64,000 nt of DNA from Clostridium sp. (lineage in GTDB: Bacteria > Bacillota > Clostridia > Lachnospirales > Lachnospiraceae), in contig JAETQD010000007.1 in the NCBI GenBank assembly GCA_021770825.1, forward strand, positions 89,316 to 153,315, read 5' to 3'. The stretch's first letter is position 1, and each line of letters opens with the position of its first letter. Positions 26,184 through 36,332 of the stretch are shown here, in pieces. The notes below the pieces were generated by a model. The model was not told where the DNA came from and did not search any database. It saw only the letters and a program-made list of their open reading frames with translations. Position numbers and translations under genes: made by a program.

Positions 26184-26378
26184 TTACTGCTCCACAGCAG
26201 AGAAGCCCAGATCATCTAAAATCTCAACGGTTTTCTTCTCGCAGTTTGCACAGCCCTCGATGGTGACGGTCTTGGTTGCCAGGTCCACCTTATGCTCGAT
26301 GGAAGCGGCCTCCAGGGCCTTATGGATTCTTGCTACGCAGCCTTCACACATCATTTCTTCGCACTTATACGTTTTCAT
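26184..26378 (-). CDS. copZ: Small heavy-metal-associated (CopZ-like) protein
   Basis: A 64-residue HMA-domain protein. The metal site M-M-C-E-G-C is at C11 and C14. A second C-x-x-C pair (C43-A-N-C46) occurs in the second half, which canonical CopZ lacks. It probably carries Cu(I) in the cytosol to the CopA pump. It is the last gene of copA-csoR-copZ, 13 nt after csoR, and should be induced by copper with the rest. Confidence 0.82.
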   Translation of the reverse strand: MKTYKCEEMMCEGCVARIHKALEAASIEHKVDLATKTVTIEGCANCEKKTVEILDDLGFSAVEQ

Positions 26379-26391
26379 GGTTTGTTCTCCT

Positions 26392-26718
26392 TTACATCAT
26401 TTTTTTGATGGTCTCGCAGAGCTCTGCGATGGCCTCATCTTCCTTGCCGTTTTTAATATCCTCCACCACACAGGATTTGATGTGGTTGGACAATAACACC
26501 TTGCAGAAGCCGTTCAATGCCGACTGGATTGCCGATACCTGTACCAGAATGTCCGTACAGTACCGTTCCTCCTGTACCATGGCTTTAATCCCCCGCACCT
26601 GGCCTTCGATGCGGTTCAAACGGTTCATCAGGTCCTTTTCTTCTTTGGGATCACGGTGTTTATGCCTGCACTGGCATTCGTCTCCCATACTGTTTTGTTC
26701 CATCTTTTTATCTTCCAA
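26392..26718 (-). CDS. csoR: CsoR-family copper-sensing repressor
   Basis: A 108-residue all-helical repressor of the CsoR/RcnR (DUF156) family. The N-terminal half has L-N-R-I-E-G-Q-V-R-G-I. The Cu(I) ligands of CsoR are present as C54 (Y-C-T-D-I-L), H79 (S-N-H-I) and C83 (K-S-C-V). The N-terminus holds extra Cys/His (D-E-C-Q-C-R-H-K-H), possibly more metal ligands. The start is TTG at 26718 with AGGAGG 10 nt upstream; ATG at 26703 is the alternative. It lies between copA and copZ, and a matching operator is at the copA promoter. Confidence 0.88.
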   Translation of the reverse strand: MEDKKMEQNSMGDECQCRHKHRDPKEEKDLMNRLNRIEGQVRGIKAMVQEERYCTDILVQVSAIQSALNGFCKVLLSNHIKSCVVEDIKNGKEDEAIAELCETIKKMM

Positions 26719-26796
26719 CTTCCGTTTTCCTCCTCATCCAGATTCCGGCCAGCCCGTTGTCCTGAGGCTGCAACGGTTCCATGCTTTCACAGTTAC

Positions 26797-29061
26797 CTAA
26801 AGTTTCAGCTTTCTGAGCCTTAAGGCGTTGCTTACCACGCACACGGAGCTCAAAGACATGGCAAATCCGCCGATCATGGGGCTCAATAACGGTCCCCCAA
26901 ACAAATGGAGCACTCCGGCCGCCACGGGGATTCCCAGCGAATTGTAGAAAAAGGCCCAGAACAGGTTCTGCTTTACATTCCGGATTGTGGCACGGCTTAA
27001 TTTGATGGCCCTGCACACATCCATAAGATCGGACTTCATTAACACCATATCCCCGGACTCCAGGGCAATATCGCTTCCGGAGCCGATGGCCGTACCCAGG
27101 TCCGCCTGAATCAGGGCCGGGGCATCGTTGATGCCGTCTCCCACCATCATAACAGTTTTTCCCTTTGACTGCAAGTCGGAAATCACGTTCATCTTCTGGT
27201 CCGGCAGCACATCGGCGATCACATGATCCAGATGTGCCTGCTGCCCGATGTATTCGGCAGTCCTCTTATTGTCGCCTGTCAGCATGTAGACATCCAGTCC
27301 CAGCCTCTTTAACTCGTCAATGGCTGCAATGCTGGTCTCCTTTATGGTATCGGCCACGCCAATGATTCCTGCGGCCTTTTTATCTGCCAGAACAAACATG
27401 GGCGTCTTACCCTGGGCGCTCATTTTCTCAGCCGCTTCAAAATATGGCTCAAAGGCCTCCGTTCCGCCCTGGCTTTCCAACAGGCGGCGGTTTCCGATGG
27501 CGACGGTTTTTCCCTCCAGCACGGCGGTGATTCCCTGCCCGGTCACACTTTCAAAACCTCCGGTGGGAAGTTCATATAAATCCAGGTCCTTTTCACCGGC
27601 ACACTCCACAATGGCCGCTCCAAGGGGGTGCTCCGATGCCTTTTCACAGCTTGCCGCAATCTTTAAAAGTTCGTCTTCCGTCATGTCCTTGGCAGGGAGA
27701 ATGTCTGTCACCTTAGGTTTTCCTTCGGTGATGGTTCCTGTCTTATCAAACACAACCGTATCCACCTTCTGGCCAATTTCCAGGGCCTCGCCGCTCTTAA
27801 TGAGAATTCCATGTCCGGCGCCCACTCCGGTTCCCACCATGATGGCTGTGGGTGTGGCCAGTCCCAGAGCGCATGGGCAGGCAATCACCAGGACAGATAC
27901 AAAAATCGTAAGCACAAAGGAAATATCCTGACCGCCCACAATCCACCATAACAGGGCTGCCACGGCGGCGATGGTCATGACCGTGGGAACGAAGATTCCG
28001 GCCACCCGGTCCGCCAGCTTGGAGATGGGGGCCTTTTTGCCCTGGGCATCCTCCATCATACGGACGATCTTGGAAAGGGTGGTGTCCTGTCCCACTCTTG
28101 TGACTTTAATTTCCATGGCTCCGTTGTAGTTGACGCTTCCTCCGATCAGTTCATCCCCGGGACCCTTTTCCACGGGAATGCTCTCTCCGGTCAGCATGGA
28201 CTCGTCCACGCTGCTGCTTCCTTCCACCACAATACCATCCAGGGGTACCCGGCTGCCGGGCTTAATGAGAATGTGCTGGCCCGCAGCCACGGTGTCGGTG
28301 GCCACCTCATGTTCCGTGCCGTTTTCCAAAAGAATGGCCGTATCCGGCGCCAGCTCCATGAGTTTTCGGATGGCCTCGGAGGTCTTTCCCTTGCTGCGGC
28401 CCTCCATGTATTTTCCAACCATAACCAAAGTCACCACAACGGCGGCCGACTCATAGTAGAGCTCATGGGCTGCCATAGGATTGGAAAATACCTGCACGGT
28501 CTTTACAAGGCTGTACAGGAATGCGCTTCCCGTACCTACGGCCACCAGGGAATCCATGTTGGGATTTCCCTTCACAAGGGCCTTTAAACCTCCGGTGTAA
28601 AACTTCTGTCCTGCAATGAGAACGGGAATAGTTAAGAACAATTGAATCAGTGTAAAATTCACGGGATTTTCGTGCATATCGATGATGGAGGGCAGGGGAA
28701 GGCCGCCGGGCACCATATGACCCATGGCAATATATAAAAGGGGAACCGCAAAGCAGATGGCGACCACCAGCCTGTGGAAGCTCTTTTTTAAGTTCTCCTC
28801 CTGTTTGGCAAACAACTCTTCCTCTTCCTTCTTCACATCACGCTCCGGCGCCGCCAGAATTGCCTTGAATCCGGCCCGCTCCACCTTTTCCTCGATCATG
28901 GTCTGGGTGACTTTAGCTTCGTCATAGGTGATGGTCATTTTCGCCGTGGTCAGGTTGACGCTGCTGTTTTCCACGCCCTCGATTTTTCTTGTAACACGCT
29001 CCACCGCACTGGAGCAGGCGGCGCATGACATACCTTCAATGTTATATACTTCTGTCTTCAT
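26797..29061 (-). CDS. copA: Copper-exporting P-type ATPase
   Basis: A 754-residue P1B-1 ATPase that pumps Cu(I) out of the cytosol. One N-terminal HMA domain has G-M-S-C-A-A-C (C13, C16). The membrane CPC motif (A-C-P-C-A-L-G) is at 395-397, the phosphorylation site D-K-T-G-T at about 439, the nucleotide-site S-E-H-P-L-G after that, and G-D-G-I-N-D-A-P in the hinge. The last span carries the M-S-L-S-S Cu(I) motif. GAAGGGA precedes the ATG. The promoter overlaps a CsoR-type dyad. csoR and copZ follow on the same strand. Confidence 0.95.
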   Translation of the reverse strand: MKTEVYNIEGMSCAACSSAVERVTRKIEGVENSSVNLTTAKMTITYDEAKVTQTMIEEKVERAGFKAILAAPERDVKKEEEELFAKQEENLKKSFHRLVVAICFAVPLLYIAMGHMVPGGLPLPSIIDMHENPVNFTLIQLFLTIPVLIAGQKFYTGGLKALVKGNPNMDSLVAVGTGSAFLYSLVKTVQVFSNPMAAHELYYESAAVVVTLVMVGKYMEGRSKGKTSEAIRKLMELAPDTAILLENGTEHEVATDTVAAGQHILIKPGSRVPLDGIVVEGSSSVDESMLTGESIPVEKGPGDELIGGSVNYNGAMEIKVTRVGQDTTLSKIVRMMEDAQGKKAPISKLADRVAGIFVPTVMTIAAVAALLWWIVGGQDISFVLTIFVSVLVIACPCALGLATPTAIMVGTGVGAGHGILIKSGEALEIGQKVDTVVFDKTGTITEGKPKVTDILPAKDMTEDELLKIAASCEKASEHPLGAAIVECAGEKDLDLYELPTGGFESVTGQGITAVLEGKTVAIGNRRLLESQGGTEAFEPYFEAAEKMSAQGKTPMFVLADKKAAGIIGVADTIKETSIAAIDELKRLGLDVYMLTGDNKRTAEYIGQQAHLDHVIADVLPDQKMNVISDLQSKGKTVMMVGDGINDAPALIQADLGTAIGSGSDIALESGDMVLMKSDLMDVCRAIKLSRATIRNVKQNLFWAFFYNSLGIPVAAGVLHLFGGPLLSPMIGGFAMSLSSVCVVSNALRLRKLKL

Positions 29062-29077
29062 GCCGTTTCGTCCCTTC

Positions 29078-29129
29078 TATACCCATACCAGGTATATCTA
29101 TATAATAGCATGGTTTTCCTGTTTGTCAA
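29078..29129 (-). promoter_or_regulatory. copA promoter with CsoR-type operator
   Basis: TTGACA (29124-29129), 16-nt spacer, TATTAT (29102-29107). Directly downstream, over the expected start point, lies the 19-nt dyad TATACC...GGGTATA (29078-29096), like known CsoR sites. This predicts repression by the CsoR encoded in the operon and release by Cu(I). Confidence 0.78.
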
Positions 29130-29139
29130 GGGCTTATGG

Positions 29140-29177
29140 AAAAAACCCGGTATTTTCCAAAGGAAGGAAAATACCGG
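29140..29177 (-). terminator. Terminator after the surface-protein pseudogene
   Basis: A perfect 12-bp stem (CCGGTATTTTCC / GGAAAATACCGG, 7-nt loop) followed by GTTTTTT on the minus strand, 20 nt past the stop codon at 29197. Confidence 0.9.
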
Positions 29178-29196
29178 ACCCTGTAATTATAATTAT

Positions 29197-31800
29197 TTAC
29201 GGGATCCAAGCTCCGTCAGCTCCCACATGATCCCCGTCCGGAGTCGTTGTATCTGCGGCCATCGCTCCCAGAGGACCTCCTGCAGCAGTACTGAAGTAAT
29301 ACCATCTGCCGTCTATTTCATGCCAGCCTGTGTACATGAATCCCTGGGTTCCGTCTGAATGGGGATGCAGATAATACCAGTTTTCCCCATCCTTTTTCCA
29401 TCCGGCTGCCATATAGCCGTCTGCATTGAAATAGTACCATTTTGTCACATTGTTCCAGCCCAATTCTGCCCATGTTCCAGCCGGCCATGTGCCGTCGTCG
29501 TACTTAAACCACCAGCCAGCTTCATCATGGACCCACTCTCCGGTCTTATTGGCTGTCATATCTTTATAGCTGCCGCCTTTGTTCCCGGCACCGGAGGACT
29601 TGGGCTTGCTGCTGCTTCCTGACTGGACCAGCTTGTCATTGGTAAAATTCAGGACAAATTCGCTCAAATGCCATGCTGTCACGGTAATAAACTGATCACT
29701 GCCCTCTTTTTCAATGGTGTACTGTCTTACCGGATCTCCTTCATGTTGCACGTTGGCGTAAGTGCTTTCCACGCCGGACGGAACCGGAAGCCGGAACCGG
29801 AAATTGGTTTTCTTTGTCATAATGCCGGAAGAAAGGTCAATGGGCTGTCTGGTTCCCTCTATGGGATTGCCCTCTGCATCCAGCAGGGTTTTATGTGCCG
29901 TAATCTCATACACCATGTGCTTGGGTGAAATCACTACACTTAAGATGCTGCCGTCCGCACTCAATTTTACAATGGGCTCGAATGTCACATCCTTTAACTG
30001 CTGTTCCAGGGAAATACTTACTTTCTCGCCTTCCTCTAAAAGCCCGTTGGCTTTCACTGCCGCGCCCAGATTTTCAATGGCCTTTTCATTTCCTGTTACG
30101 GCTCCATTGTCAGAGAGGGCGGTAACCGACTGCACTGCCTCATGGAAGCCTGCATCCATTTCCTCAGCGGTTACACCATCCGGCGCCGTAGGAGCTTTCA
30201 GTTCCTCCATATCCGGCAGCTTCACAACGGCAGTTCCGTCTTTGGCATCTGCATCGCCTGTGGTATCTGCGATGATGACCGGATAGGATACCAAAATGGT
30301 ACCGCTGGGAAGTACGGCATCGATCACCGTATTCCCTGCCTTCTCGGCAGTTACCGTAAAGCTGTTGTCATCCTCAGATTACCGGACCTGTGCCGCCTCA
30401 TCATCCCTCACGGAAAACTCTGTGAAACTCATGTGGTCATAAAGAGTTCCAATTAAAGCCGGAGCTTTTATGGTTTTCTCCTTCGCATTCGTGGTATTCA
30501 GATATATGGTTTCACCAGAAAGTTTCGGCACAGTGATCCGGATGGTCTTCTCCGTATAGTCCTGACCGTTCTCCCCTGCCTTTGCAGGATATTCCATCCG
30601 GGCAGAAATGACCGCCGGTTCCCCATCCGCAGGCACATCAACGGCCATATACTCATTGTCATTTTCCAGAGCCTCCAAAGCTTCGCAGGCCTCATAGGTC
30701 TGCACCGTAATTCCAAGAGTCTCTGCTTCTCCGGAAACATTGGTGATGGCAGCGGATGCCTTGAATGGCTTTCCCAACTCTACGGACTCGGGAACCGTAA
30801 TCTCCATTTCCGGCGCCTCAACGGTGAAAGCAGCATTTCCTATGGACTCCGTTCCGTACATATCCGTGTATACCACCTGAACAGATGCACTTCCAACTCC
30901 CGCCGCTTTGACCTTAAAGGTTTTTCCGCTGCTCTGCATTTCTTCTGCAACCACCGTATCGTCAATGGTCCATACATAGTCTGCATTGCTCGCAGACGCC
31001 ACCGCATCTGTATTGGCTGTAAATGTGATGGTATCTCCCATTTTTACCGCTGACGGATTCACGGAAACGGAGAAATCTCCGCCCACACTGACAGTAATCT
31101 GAGTTTTTTCCGTCTTTCCTTCTGCGGTGTAGGATGCCGTAACCACAGCAGTTCCAATGTCATTTCCGGTTACCACAGCCTGAAAGGGATTTCCTTCCGC
31201 TGGCTGAACTGTCACAGCCGCCTCATTACTGCTGGTCCATACCACTCTCGCATTGTCCTTAATCAGGATGTCCCGATTGTCAATGGCTGTATAGCCAAAG
31301 CATCCATAAACATACCCCACCACAGCATTCCCGCCAATGGTGATCTTACTGTTCTCCACCAGCATGTCTCTGCATGTTTCGTAAGCTCCATTTCCTGATG
31401 TAATGGAGTAGTTGGCGATGACATTGTTTGCAGCTCCGCCGTTCATGACGATTTCAGAATCTTTGACATGATAATAGCTGGGTGCTGATTTACTGCCGCT
31501 GGATGAACCAATCAGATAGGTGACAGTTCCGCTGTTCATTGTGATTTTTCCCTGGTCCACGTCTCCTTCTTTGGAGCCTGCCACCACGGCTGTTTTTGAG
31601 GATGCCATTTCAGTCCACTGATCCATGTCAGAAACATCTTCCGGATGGATATATGTGGTTCCTCCTACTTCTTCAATTACCACCGGGTTTCCGTTGGCAT
31701 AATAGGTGGTAAGTCCGCTGTATGCGTTTGTGTCCACCGTAATGGCATTTTCTGCATCAGAATCCGGCAGTGCAAAAGATCTTATGACAGAGGAGTTTTC
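29197..31800 (-). pseudogene. Broken cell-surface protein (Ig-like domains, cell-wall-binding repeats)
   Basis: One reading frame is split by a TAA stop at 30379-30381. The upstream 30379-31800 part encodes a T/S/N-rich beta region and Ig-like domains (V-S-V-N-P-S-A-V-K-M-G-D-T-I-T-F; I-T-V-P-E-S-V-E-L-G-K-P-F). The downstream part continues in the same frame (S-F-T-V-T-A-E-K-A-G) and ends with choline-binding/cell-wall-binding repeats (G-W-W-F-K-Y-D-D-G-T-W-P-A; K-W-Y-Y-F-N-A-D-G-Y-M-A-A-G-W). No signal peptide or ribosome binding site exists: the frame runs straight into the polC terminator, so the 5' end was lost. It would have been a wall-anchored adhesin-type protein; it is now probably not expressed. 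Confidence 0.82.
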
Positions 31801-31806
31801 TATGCA

Positions 31807-31839
31807 GCGAAAGGAGACTGCCAAAAAACAGCAGTCTCC
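31807..31839 (-). terminator. Terminator after polC
   Basis: A 9-bp stem (GGAGACTGC / GCAGTCTCC) with a T-rich loop lies 10 nt past the polC stop codon. The trailing T-tract is short (TTTC). Confidence 0.65.
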
Positions 31840-31849
31840 CTCAGATGCT

Positions 31850-34800
31850 TTATAAATCAAACAGTGATAGCTGATTGGATTCCGGAAGCTCACCCAAAAT
31901 TCCAAGCTCCCCCATCAGGTCGCAGATGGTCTTGCTGACCTTGGTGCGGTTTCTGAAGTCCTCCTTGGACAAAAACGGGCCGTCCTTGGCTGCCTCCTCG
32001 ATGGAGTCCGCCGCCTTTTCTCCCAGACCGTCGATGCTGTTGATGGAGGGCATCAGCTTATTTCCAATGATCTGGAAATGTCTGGCCTTGGCCTTGTAGA
32101 TGTCCATGGGAAGGAAGTCAAAGCCTCTGGCATACATTTCCTGGACAATCCGCATGTCCCTTAAGCTGTCCTGCTCCTTTTTGGACAGGGTGTCGGCCCT
32201 CCTCTTATAGTCCGCCAGGTGATGTTCCAGCTTTTCCCGTCCCAGACACATGAGCTCATAGGAAAAGGCGCTGGCACGGATACTGAAAAAGGAGGCATAG
32301 TAGGCCAGGGGATAAAACACCTTACAGTAGGCAATCCGCCAGGCCATCATAACGTAGGCTGCCGCATGGGCTTTCGGGAACATGTATTTGATCTTTTTAC
32401 AGGACCAGATATACCAGTCCGGCACCCCGTGCTTTACCATCTCCGCTTCCCAGTCCGGCTTTAAGCCCTTGCCCTTTCGGACGGCCTCCATGATGGTGAA
32501 GGCAAGTCCCTCCTCAAGCCCCATCTGAATCAGATAGATCATAATATCGTCACGGGTACAGATGGCAGTCTGAATGGTAGCTTTTCCCTCCTGAATTAAG
32601 GTCTGGGCATTTCCAAGCCATACGTCGGTTCCATGGGCCAGTCCGGCTATGCGGACCAGGTCAGAAAAGTACTTGGGCTTGGTGTCTATGAGCATCTGCA
32701 TGGCAAAATCCGTTCCGAACTCCGGAACGCCCAGAGCCCCCAGCTTGCAGCCGCCGATGTCCTCCGGCTTGATTCCCAGGGCATCAGTGCTCTGGAACAG
32801 GCTCATGACCTCCCTGGAATCCAGCGGAATATCCTTTACCGGGTCCAGGCCGATTAAGTCCTGAAGCATACGAATCATGGTGGGATCATCGTGTCCCAGA
32901 ATATCAAGCTTTAAAAGGTTGTGGTCAATGGAGTGGTAATCAAAGTGGGTGGTGATGGTCTTGGTGGTCATGTCGTTGGCGGGATGCTGCACCGGAGTGA
33001 AGGAGTAGATCATCTCTCCCAAAGGCAGTACCACGATTCCGCCGGGATGCTGGCCTGTGGTGCGCCTGACGCCCACGCAGCCCTGGACAATCCGGTTGAT
33101 TTCGCAGTTTCTCTTCCGCTCTCCATGCTCTTCAAAATAGTTTTTCACGTATCCGAAGGCCGTCTTGTCCGCCAGGGTACCGATGGTTCCGGCCCGGAAG
33201 GTCTGGCCCTTGCCGAAGATTACCTCGGTGTAGTCGTGGGCCCGGCTCTGGTACTCTCCGGAGAAGTTTAAGTCGATATCCGGCTCCTTATCCCCCTTAA
33301 AGCCCAGAAAGGTCTCGAAGGGAATGTCGAAGCCGTCCTTGGTCAGGGGATGTCCGCAGACCGGGCAGAGCTTATCCGGCATGTCACATCCGGCCATGCC
33401 GCTGTACTTTTTCACTTCCTCCGAATCGAAATCATAATAATGGCATTTGGTACAGTAGTAATGGGGGCTTAAGGGGTTTACCTCCGTGATACCGGACATG
33501 GTCGCCACGAAGGAGGAGCCCACGGAGCCACGGGAGCCCACCAGATAGCCGTCCTCGTTGGACTTCCACACCAGTTTCTGTGCAATAATATACATCACCG
33601 CAAAGCCGTTGGAAATAATGGAGTTAAGCTCCTTTTCCAGGCGGTCCACAACGATTTTCGGAAGATTTTCCCCGTACATCTCATGGGCGCGGTTGTAGCA
33701 GATATTTCTTAAGGTCTCATCGGAATTTTCAATGACCGGGGGACACTTATCGGGCCGCACCGGGGCGATGGGCTCGCACATGTCGGCAATTTTCCTGGTG
33801 TTTGTGACCACCACCTCATAGGCCTTGTCGCTTCCCAGGTATTCAAACTCCGAAAGCATTTCCTCTGTGGTCCGCAAAAACAGCGGAGCCTGGTCATCGC
33901 TGTCCTTAAAGCCCTGTCCGGCCATGAGAATCCGCCTGTAAATCTCGTCCTCCGGGTCCAGGAAATGGACATCGCAGGTGGCGCAGACCGGTTTTCCGAA
34001 CTGCTCTCCCAGTCTTATGATCTTCCGGTTGATGTTTTTTAAGTCCTCCACGGAATTTACCGTACTTTTTTCGTCCCTCAGCATGAACATGTCGTTTCCC
34101 AGGGGCTGAATTTCCAGATAGTCATAAAACCGCACCAGCCGCTGAAGCTCCGCATCGGTTCCTCCCCTTAAAATGGCCTGGTAAAGCTCTCCGGCCTCAC
34201 AGGCGGAGCCGATGATTAAGCCCTCCCGGTACTGGCTCAGCAGGCTTTTGGGAATTCTTGGACGTCTCTGGAAAAACCGCACATGGGACCAGGACACCAG
34301 ACGGTACAGATTGACCCGGCCCAGATCATTCTTGGCCAGAATAATCACATGATGGGTGGGCATCTTCATGATCGCTGCATCGTCCGCCTTATTAAAGACG
34401 TTCAAATCGTCCAGGGTCTTCATGTCATGCCGGGTTTTCAGCATCTCCACAAACTTTAAAAAGATTCCGGCCGTGGCCTCCGCATCGTCCACAGCCCGGT
34501 GGTGATTCTCCAGAGATACCCCAAGGGCCTTTGCCACCGTGTCCAGCTTATAGCGGTTTAAGTTTGGAAGAAGGGCCCTGGCCAGGGTCACCGTGTCCAT
34601 GACCGTGGGGTCAAAGGTATCCCCCAGCACGGACGCATTGTGGCTTATGAAGCTCACATCGAAGGAGGCATTGTGGGCCACCAAAACGGCTCCTTTGGAA
34701 AATTCCAGGAACTTCGGCAGAATCACCTCGATGTTCGGCGCGTCCATGACCATGGCGTCGTTGATTCCTGTCAGCCGCTCAATTTCAAAGGGAATGGGAA

Positions 34801-36331
34801 CTTCGGGGTTCACAAACTCGTCCATCCGGTCCACGATCTGGCCGTCCGTCACCTTCACGGCGCCGATTTCGATAATTTTGTTTTTGGTGGGGGAAAATCC
34901 TGTGGTCTCAATATCGAAGACCACAAAGGTTCCGTCCAGGCTCTGGTTTCTGGAGTTTTCAACGATTTCTTTCATATCGTCCACCAGATACCCCTCCACG
35001 CCGTAAATCACCTTGAAGGTATCGCTCTTATCCAGAGCATGGTTGGCATCAGGGAAGGCCTGGACGCAGCCATGGTCCGTGACGGCAAGGGCAGGCATGC
35101 CCCATTTTTTGGCCCGCTTAATGATGTCCTTCACCTCGGAAACGCCGTCCATGTCGCTCATTTTTGTATGGCAGTGGAGCTCCACCCGCTTCACCGGAGC
35201 GTTGTCCTCTCTCTTGGAGGTGAAATCCTCACACTTTTTGATTCCCACAATGGAACCGACGGTCAGCTCGCCGTCAAAACGGTCAATGGTGGTGATTCCC
35301 TTTATGCGGATGAAATTCCCCTCTTTTACGGCTCCGTCTGCATCGGCCTCCTGGTCCTCCCTTAAAAACATCTTGATGGTGATGCTGTCGGTGAAGTCCG
35401 TCAGATCGAAAATCAGCAGCTTCTTTCCGCTCTTTAATTCTCTCTTTTCTGCATGGATGATCTTACCGCGGAGAATGACCTCGCCGATCTCTCCGGCAAT
35501 CTCATGGATGTCTGTGGTCTCTCCGTCAAAATCACGGCCAAACAGCACATCGGGATTCTCCGACTTCCGGTATGGCATTCTGCCGCCCTCCCGGCCGCCG
35601 CTGTTAAATCCAGATCCGCCGCTTTTTGGAGCGCCGCCAAAGGATTTTCCTTTCTCTCCAAAGGTCTTTTTGGAAAATTCCTTTGGCGGTCCCGGCTGCT
35701 TCGGCTGCTTTGGCTGCTTCGACTGGTTCGGTGTTTTTGCAGGAACCTCCGGGGGCAAAGGGGCATCGGCAGTGACCATAACAGGCTCAAACACCTCCAT
35801 GGCTTCCTCTTTGGCTTCTTCCTTCTCTCTCTCGAAGAAATGAAATTTCACCTCTGCCGGAAGGCCGCACCGCTCTGCAAAAATCTTTTCCAGAACACGT
35901 GCCACTTCCCTGGAGCGCTCCCGGTAAATCATGTTGTCCTCGATGGCCATGACCATGGTATCCTCAGCCGTAAATTCTGTTTTGGCTTTTCGTAAGATGT
36001 TGTACTCGATCATGCCGAACTGCTTAAATTCCATGAGAATGCTGTCCTTATAGACATCGTACAGCTTTTTTGGCGTATACTGGGCCGAAAGGCGGTATTT
36101 CTCCTGGATTTTCACACGGAGCGGGCGGCCTGGGAACAACTGCTTTGCAATGCCCTCTTCCATGCTGTAAATATTCTTTTTATGTATCAGCCTGGGACTT
36201 ACAATATAAATACGAAGAGAGCTTCTGTCCTTCGGCATGGCAACCTTCTCCACCATGACAAGCTTCAGAAGCTCCTTAAGCTCCTCACCGATATGTAAGC
36301 CCGGAAATACTTCCAGAAACGGTTTTTCCAT
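31850..36331 (-). CDS. polC: DNA polymerase III subunit alpha, PolC type
   Basis: A 1493-residue Gram-positive replicative polymerase. In order: an N-terminal domain, a P/K/G-rich linker (about 200-255), an OB fold (from about 284), a PHP domain (H-C-H-T-K-M-S at about 382), a DEDDh proofreading exonuclease inserted in it (F-D-I-E-T-T-G-F at about 468), a zinc-binding region (C-T-K-C about 959, C-P-V-C about 989) and the polymerase core, ending N-Q-L-S-L-F-D-L. ATG at 36331 follows the ispG stop codon by one base, with AGGGATAAG as ribosome binding site. It ends the pyrH-to-polC operon. Confidence 0.97.
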   Translation of the reverse strand: MEKPFLEVFPGLHIGEELKELLKLVMVEKVAMPKDRSSLRIYIVSPRLIHKKNIYSMEEGIAKQLFPGRPLRVKIQEKYRLSAQYTPKKLYDVYKDSILMEFKQFGMIEYNILRKAKTEFTAEDTMVMAIEDNMIYRERSREVARVLEKIFAERCGLPAEVKFHFFEREKEEAKEEAMEVFEPVMVTADAPLPPEVPAKTPNQSKQPKQPKQPGPPKEFSKKTFGEKGKSFGGAPKSGGSGFNSGGREGGRMPYRKSENPDVLFGRDFDGETTDIHEIAGEIGEVILRGKIIHAEKRELKSGKKLLIFDLTDFTDSITIKMFLREDQEADADGAVKEGNFIRIKGITTIDRFDGELTVGSIVGIKKCEDFTSKREDNAPVKRVELHCHTKMSDMDGVSEVKDIIKRAKKWGMPALAVTDHGCVQAFPDANHALDKSDTFKVIYGVEGYLVDDMKEIVENSRNQSLDGTFVVFDIETTGFSPTKNKIIEIGAVKVTDGQIVDRMDEFVNPEVPIPFEIERLTGINDAMVMDAPNIEVILPKFLEFSKGAVLVAHNASFDVSFISHNASVLGDTFDPTVMDTVTLARALLPNLNRYKLDTVAKALGVSLENHHRAVDDAEATAGIFLKFVEMLKTRHDMKTLDDLNVFNKADDAAIMKMPTHHVIILAKNDLGRVNLYRLVSWSHVRFFQRRPRIPKSLLSQYREGLIIGSACEAGELYQAILRGGTDAELQRLVRFYDYLEIQPLGNDMFMLRDEKSTVNSVEDLKNINRKIIRLGEQFGKPVCATCDVHFLDPEDEIYRRILMAGQGFKDSDDQAPLFLRTTEEMLSEFEYLGSDKAYEVVVTNTRKIADMCEPIAPVRPDKCPPVIENSDETLRNICYNRAHEMYGENLPKIVVDRLEKELNSIISNGFAVMYIIAQKLVWKSNEDGYLVGSRGSVGSSFVATMSGITEVNPLSPHYYCTKCHYYDFDSEEVKKYSGMAGCDMPDKLCPVCGHPLTKDGFDIPFETFLGFKGDKEPDIDLNFSGEYQSRAHDYTEVIFGKGQTFRAGTIGTLADKTAFGYVKNYFEEHGERKRNCEINRIVQGCVGVRRTTGQHPGGIVVLPLGEMIYSFTPVQHPANDMTTKTITTHFDYHSIDHNLLKLDILGHDDPTMIRMLQDLIGLDPVKDIPLDSREVMSLFQSTDALGIKPEDIGGCKLGALGVPEFGTDFAMQMLIDTKPKYFSDLVRIAGLAHGTDVWLGNAQTLIQEGKATIQTAICTRDDIMIYLIQMGLEEGLAFTIMEAVRKGKGLKPDWEAEMVKHGVPDWYIWSCKKIKYMFPKAHAAAYVMMAWRIAYCKVFYPLAYYASFFSIRASAFSYELMCLGREKLEHHLADYKRRADTLSKKEQDSLRDMRIVQEMYARGFDFLPMDIYKAKARHFQIIGNKLMPSINSIDGLGEKAADSIEEAAKDGPFLSKEDFRNRTKVSKTICDLMGELGILGELPESNQLSLFDL

Positions 36332-36332
36332 C

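Noticed and set aside
31801..31905. Start of the surface protein at 31905
   Set aside because: This stretch is the polC 3' end and terminator read in another frame; the added residues do not form a signal peptide.
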